Assembly (NCBI GenBank): GCA_916700875.1
Contig: CAKAKS010000066.1
Location: forward strand, 20,079,490 to 20,143,489
DNA length: 64,000 nucleotides
From: Sebastes aleutianus
Taxonomy: Eukaryota; Chordata; Actinopteri; Perciformes; Sebastidae
Reading direction: 5' to 3'
Part shown: positions 49,441-64,000 of the stretch, in pieces
Layout of the letters: every line of letters begins with the position of its first letter
Position numbering within the stretch: position 1 is the stretch's first letter
Notes under the pieces: generated by a model
What the model was told of the DNA's origin: nothing
The model's database searches: none
What the model saw: only the letters and a program-made list of their open reading frames with translations
Made by a program: the position numbers and the translations under genes

Positions 49441-51458
49441 CTCAGGTGAAGCAGTCAGTGCTGGCAGCTTTAGACTGTGGCTACAGACACATTGACTGTG
49501 CTGCTGCATACAGCAATGAACAGGAGGTGGGAGAGGCTCTGTCCACCAGGGTCGGCCCTGGGAAGGTGAGGATCTCTGGGTCAGCTTGAATCACACATTG
49601 AGCTCATTCTTGACCTTGGAGACAGCAGTTGACAAAACAACTCAAGATCAGTTTTCATTTAAAACAAAGCTCAAACAAAGTCAAAATCAGTGTAAATATT
49701 CAGTTACTAAGATGGTAAAGTTAGTGCTGGGTTTGAGTTAGCAGAGGTGGTCAAGGTTTTAATTCATTCTGGGTTAAGATTACAAAGTCTACAAATGCAG
49801 GAAGTTATTGCGTGACACTTTATTAAGCGTCTAGTCATAAACCTTTAATAATTAACTGAATATCGATAACAGAGCAAGTGTTGCTGAAACATTTTCAACA
49901 GCAAATGTTTTTGTATACCCATTTCCCTCCAGGCTCTCCGTCGTGAGGAGGTGTTTGTAACCTCCAAACTGTGGAACACCAAACACCACCCGGAGGATGT
50001 TGAGGAGGCCTGCAGGACCAGTCTGGTCCACCTGGGTCTCTCATATCTGGACTTGTACCTTATGCACTGGCCCATGGCATTTCAGTGAGCAGCTGCACAC
50101 AATTAACTGATGTTGTCTCCACATGGGTATCGTTGTGTGGATCAGTGTGAAATGAGCCTTTGTGTATTTGTATGTCTCAGGCGAGGGACGGAGTTGATGC
50201 CTCGACGTGAAGATGGAAGCATTTGTTACTCTGACACACACTACAGAGATACGTGGGCGGCCATGGAGAGCCTGGTGGACAAAGGTCTTGTCAAAGCTAT
50301 AGGACTGTCCAACTTCAACGCTAGGCAGACTGATGACATCATCAGCATCGCCAGACACACACCTGTGGTGAACCAGGTGCGATGTGGCTTTCTCATGGGT
50401 CAAAATAAATACATTTGATAGGGTTTTATTGACAATGTGTAATTCAGAAATAGACTTGAAAACTGTTGTGTGTCTCCTTGTGCCACAGGTGGAATGCCAT
50501 CCGTATTTGTGTCAAGCAGATCTCCTGTCTCACTGTCGGTCTGTGTAACTGCAGATTAACACATTTTCATTTTCTTTGAGGTCAATTCCATCAGCTGGTG
50601 TTCCCATTGTGTCAGTAACAGTGCATTACTCTGCCTCAGGTCAATGGCAGTCTGTGTGACAGCCTACAGTCCTCTGGGCAGCGGAGACAGACCCTGGGCC
50701 TCTCCTGATGAACCAAGTCTGCTACAGGATCCTCGACTGGGGGCTATCGCCCAGAGATACCAGAAAACACCTGCCCAGCTCATACTCAGGTAAACCCTCA
50801 ACTTAAAAAGTAACTTGTAAGCTCAGATGTACAGATCAAACCCTGACCTCTTTGGCTTAAACCTTTGGTGTCCTTCTGGCAGGTGGCACGTTCAGAGGGG
50901 TGTCGTGTGTATCCCTAAAAGTGTGACGCCCTCCAGGATCCAGCAGAACTTGCAGGTGTTTGACTTTTCCCTGTCAGAAGACGACATGAAGCTGATTGAA
51001 TCCTTCAATCGCAACGAGCGCTTCATCGTCCCAGCAGTCGAGGTGAGTCATTTATCTTACGACACCTCACAAGATTTTAACAGGACGTCCCAATCAGAGC
51101 ACATATAGACCGATGACTTCTGTTTATATACGTACGACAGCCATCTCAGTCCAAAATTAACTTAAAGCTCAACTGCTGTTGACTACAGATGACACCACAT
51201 GGCTGATGCATCAGCCTGTTTTAGATCTCCATAAATCTCCGATATGCACAGGGGATACGGCTTCTTAGAAAGCTGGACTATAGCAATCTGGGTCCAAGTA
51301 ATGGGTCCTGTAGTTTTCTATGTTGTAACAAACCCTCATATATAGCTATAAAGTGAGCATAACTAACACATTGTCACGTTTTTTTTTTACAGAGGGACGG
51401 CAAGAGAGTGTGGAGAGATGCAGAACATCCTCATTTCCCCTTCAATGATCCTTACTGA
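49215..51458 (+). CDS. akr1a1: Aldo-keto reductase 1A1 (alcohol dehydrogenase [NADP+])
   Basis: Eight coding exons, 49215-49295, 49446-49565, 49933-50084, 50181-50376, 50489-50538, 50640-50789, 50883-51042 and 51393-51458, give 324 aa against 325 in human. It is a TIM-barrel NADPH-dependent aldehyde reductase. The catalytic tetrad is visible: Asp44 and Tyr49 (HIDCAAAY), Lys79 (VTSKLW) and His112 (LMHWP). The cofactor-binding loop IPKSVTPSRIQQN and the conserved GLGTWKS, GLSNFN and VECHPYL are intact. The ending HFPFNDPY is typical of the AKR1A branch. Substrates in the family are D-glucuronate, aromatic aldehydes and S-nitroso-CoA. The third intron phase and all joins check. The exon encoding Asp44/Tyr49 is preceded directly by a TG microsatellite, and the 3' UTR contains a hAT MITE. 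The gene converges on vcp. Confidence 0.96.
49391..49438 (+). repeat. (TG)24 abutting an akr1a1 splice acceptor
   Basis: 24 uninterrupted TG units are followed by TTTCTCAG-like sequence (only about 7 bases, ending in AG at 49444-49445). The microsatellite therefore replaces the normal polypyrimidine tract of the exon starting at 49446. Confidence 0.97.
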
Positions 51459-51899
51459 GCCTACACACAAGGAATTGGGTTTTTAAAGAGGATTGTCACA
51501 CACTGAAGAAACCACATTTCTAAACTGAATTCAAATGATTAAATGTATTTTCCTTTTTCTCTTTGGGATGAATGTCATGAATTGAATAATAATAATAAGA
51601 AGAAATATGTTTTTCCAGTCACTTCTCTACTGAGATTGCAGTGAAGAAAAAAGTGACTGCCACTGCCAGAGTGACACTATGTGGTCAGTAACTGAACTGC
51701 CTCTCTGCACAGTGACAATAGCTTTAACCACCTGCATGTTTCACAGAATTAAGATTCGTTCAAGGTTAAATCATCACTGAACCACTGCAGCAGCACGACT
51801 CTCAGAGCTTAAACTTTCATCATGTTGCACTTCTGAAAACAACTGATCAACAATTAATTATCCTTTTAAAACCCTTTCAGTGTCAGGAAGAATTAAGTG

Positions 51900-52216
51900 T
51901 AGGGCTGTTCCAAATACCATTTTTTGGGCTTCGAAGCGTCGGGGACAAATATTCAAAGTTATTAGAAGCTTCGGGACAGTGCCGCTGCCACACTACTGTA
52001 CATGCACTTCTACACAAACAGTGATATGCGTCTGAGAACAATTAATAATAATTAATGTTGAATATGAATAATGTTATTCCTTATTTCATGGGCTATTTGG
52101 GGATTTATACATTATTATTACATACTTCTATATATTTAAAAAAACAACGAAGCATTAAAATACTGATTTGGAGCTCGAGTACCATGGCAACGGTCGAAGC
52201 ATTCGGGTCAGCCCTA
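51900..52216. mobile_element. hAT MITE inside the akr1a1 3' UTR
   Basis: The ends TAGGGCTGTTCC and TTAGGGCTGACCC (right end read inward) form a hAT inverted repeat. The 8-bp target duplication ATTAAGTG is perfect on both sides (51892-51899 and 52217-52224). The 317-bp element has no transposase. It lies between the akr1a1 stop and its likely polyadenylation signal. Confidence 0.9.
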
Positions 52217-52404
52217 ATTAAGTGTATAATTATTGTGAAAACCCATTCACCCACTCCATGTTTCTCGTGTGTCTATACTGTAAAACTATAAAATAAATAT
52301 CCTTAGAAAAATGACATGACAAACACAAATGTAGACCATTACTATGTCTGCAACACAAAGAGTAGATATCCTGAATCAGACAGAATGTACATGAACTCTG
52401 TATC

Positions 52405-52410
52405 AATAAA
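52405..52410 (+). terminator. akr1a1: akr1a1 polyadenylation signal (AATAAA)
   Basis: The best AATAAA after the stop is about 950 nt downstream (ATCAATAAAGAAG). A weaker AATAAT-type signal near 51585 is an alternative early site. Confidence 0.55.
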
Positions 52411-52453
52411 GAAGTTTCAAACGGACACTAATAACACTTCCATTTTGTGAGAT

Positions 52454-52459
52454 TTTATT
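52454..52459 (-). terminator. vcp: vcp polyadenylation signal (AATAAA on minus)
   Basis: On the minus strand GAAAATAAAATC lies about 430 nt after the vcp stop. Cleavage would fall near 52435, almost on top of the expected akr1a1 cleavage site. Confidence 0.55.
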
Positions 52460-52644
52460 TTCAACAACATAACCTTGACAAATTTGTAATACATTATATG
52501 CTACGGTTTATTTAAAAAAAAAAAAAGAGGAAGTCATAAGCAATATGTTTTTTTCTTTTCTTTCTTATAGTCTAGCATAGAATCCCGTCACTAAAGCCAT
52601 TCATGTTGGTTGTGATATACTGAGAATGAGGCCACTCAATAACA

Positions 52645-52677
52645 CCCCCCCACCCCACCCACCCCCCCTCCCTCCCC
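52645..52677 (-). other. vcp: Potential G-quadruplex in the vcp 3' UTR
   Basis: On the vcp sense strand there are six G-runs of 4, 3, 7, 3, 4 and 7 bases separated by single bases, within 33 nt. This satisfies the G3+N1-7 quadruplex rule with very short loops. It lies in the predicted 3' UTR, between the stop at 52893 and the signal at 52454. Confidence 0.8.
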
Positions 52678-52892
52678 AATCTGCATCAGTCACTCACCTT
52701 CCATTTCCAACATCCCCGTACCCCCACCCACATCAAAGCCAGGGCAAACCAAGCGGCTACATGCTTTCTCCAAGGGAAGTCATACAAAAAAAAGGAACAC
52801 ATGAAAGAAGCACAAAGTCCTAAAAATGTGGAATCTGGTGAGAATTTGTACAGGTGTGATCCCGGTACTGACCACTGTGGGGCAGTGTACAT

Positions 52893-62661
<9,769 letters not shown>

Positions 62662-62830
62662 GATCGTCCACCTGGTTTACTGTTAATAAATAAAGAAATT
62701 CTAGCTAAATGTTTAAGAGGATTTTAACCGGTTCTGTCGACGTTCCTCTGTGATTTCACACTAAAACAGCAGCGGTTTCCTTCTTCTTCTGTACTGTTAT
62801 ACCACGGAGCTGGACGCATCCTGGATTCTG

Positions 62831-62893
62831 ATTGGCTGGATGGGCTGTCAATCAGGGCAGGCAGCCAATGAGAGGAGCTGGAGTCTGACGTCA
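62831..62893 (-). promoter_or_regulatory. vcp: vcp promoter elements: CCAAT boxes and CRE
   Basis: A perfect palindromic CRE TGACGTCA lies at 62886-62893, about 225 bp upstream of the ATG. CCAAT motifs occur in both orientations (62865-62869 on plus, 62831-62835 as ATTGG on plus), with another ATTGG at about 62965. This is a housekeeping-type arrangement; factor binding (NF-Y, CREB/ATF) is inferred. Confidence 0.55.
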
Positions 62894-62981
62894 GGGAGGA
62901 TATTGTGGATGTTTGGCCAGTTACAACTGAGAGGGGTGTTACTGTTTTCACCAGCTTTTCTCTGATTGGTCGTTTACGGAT

Positions 62982-64000
62982 GTCACCAAACTTCTGTCAT
63001 CCAATCACTTTGCACCGCGTTTGTTACTGAATTGTATAAACATTTTATTTTTTTTACTCTTGATTAAGAGCATACATGCAAAAACTATGCCAAAAGAAAT
63101 GGGCAAATTTATTTGTGCGTTTTATTTAAGATAAGATAAGATATTCCTTTATTAGTCCAGCAGTGGGGACATTTGCAGTGTACAGGAGCAAAGGGGATAG
63201 TGCAAAAAACAAGATGCATCAGTTAACAGTAAAAAAAAAAAAAAAAAAAAAAGAGCTAAACAAAGTGTAACAAAATATGAACCATTTAAATAGAAGGCAG
63301 TATAAAAATAGGAGCAGTATATACAGTATTGACAATAAACAGACAATAAACAAAATTGCACAAGTGTAAAATGATATTGCACAGTGAGAATGAATGAATG
63401 AATGAAATTCCACCTGAAAATATCAGGTTCTTGTCAGTTTTTTGGTGTGTAAGTGTTTGTGGTCTAATGGGAGCAGTGCTGGTTGTGGAGTGTGACAGCT
63501 GCAGGAATGACATTTTAGAGCAGCAAACAGTTTATGGTGTGTATCTTCTGAATTAGTATATATTGTGCTTTATCTTGAAAACCATTATCAATTACTAAAG
63601 TAACTGTTTATTACTCTTGCCTGGACAAAATACACATTCTATTTCCTACAAGCCAGTTCAGACCTCCAGTTTCATTTACGCCTGTCACCAAACTTCTGTC
63701 ATCCAATTACATTGCACCGCGTTGTTACTGAAGAATTGTATAAACATTTTATTTTTTACTCTTGATTAACAGCATATGCAAAACTAGGCAAAGGAACGGA
63801 GCAAATTTATTTGTATTTGTAGGAGCAATCCATACGGAAATCTGTATAAATGGGCATTTTAGAGCAGCAAACCGTTTATGGGGTGTATCTTCTGAAGTAT
63901 TATGTATTGTGCTTTATCTTGAAAATCATTATCAATTATTAAAGTAACAGTGTTTATTACTCTTGCCTGGACAAAATACACATTTTATTTCCTACAAGTC
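62982..64000 (+). repeat. Tandem duplication upstream of vcp, cut by the window end
   Basis: The block TGTCACCAAACTTCTGTCAT at 62980 recurs at 63685, and ATTTTAGAGCAGCAAAC at 63511 recurs at 63857, with long matching runs after each. The first copy carries an extra retroelement (63131-63425); the second lacks it and runs off the window. Confidence 0.85.
63131..63425 (-). mobile_element. Retroelement tail, family 1, upstream of vcp
   Basis: AAGATAAGATAAGATA pentamers lead into TTCCTTTATTAGTCCAGCAG, and the remainder matches 8871-9182 in order. An internal poly(A) of about 22 bases interrupts it at 63230-63251. Confidence 0.75.

Overview
This window is vertebrate nuclear DNA, almost certainly from a ray-finned (teleost) fish. 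Genes are split into many short exons with GT-AG introns and vertebrate polyadenylation signals. Dinucleotide repeats are abundant, and the introns and spacers are full of fish-type hAT, piggyBac-like and Harbinger-like non-autonomous DNA transposons and short non-LTR retroelement tails. There is no operon, CRISPR array, phage or other prokaryotic system.

Layout, left to right: the last two coding exons of riok2 (+, entering from the left); lix1 (+, 6 coding exons); a transposon-rich spacer with a hAT element carrying a nested foldback; epg5 (+, 45 coding exons over 20 kb, 2584 aa by my reconstruction); a 6 kb spacer that becomes a long CT/GA low-complexity tract; dnajb5 (+, two candidate 5' leader exons and three coding exons, 366 aa); akr1a1 (+, 8 coding exons, 324 aa); and vcp (-, 17 coding exons, 806 aa). 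akr1a1 and vcp converge tail to tail with their polyadenylation signals about 50 bp apart. The right end is the vcp promoter and duplicated flanking DNA.

All six genes were identified by protein similarity recalled from known vertebrate families. For the five genes complete in the window, exon joins were checked by reading-frame phase, and the summed lengths are close to or equal to the expected vertebrate proteins; lix1 is longer than its mammalian counterpart. epg5 (autophagosome-lysosome tethering), vcp (p97 unfoldase) and dnajb5 (Hsp40) all belong to proteostasis. Their closeness is probably ordinary synteny, but a shared regulatory explanation is testable.

I found no clearly new biological system. 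The most interesting details are: a (TG)24 tract that forms the 3' splice site context of the akr1a1 exon holding two catalytic residues; a hAT MITE with a perfect 8-bp target duplication inside the akr1a1 3' UTR; a G-quadruplex-like run in the vcp 3' UTR; a ~0.4 kb tandem array in vcp intron 1 split by a retroelement; a piggyBac-like foldback ending 50 bp before an epg5 acceptor; a GC-AG intron in epg5; a CLEAR-like E-box upstream of epg5; and a CRE/TATA promoter with a minimal uORF at dnajb5.
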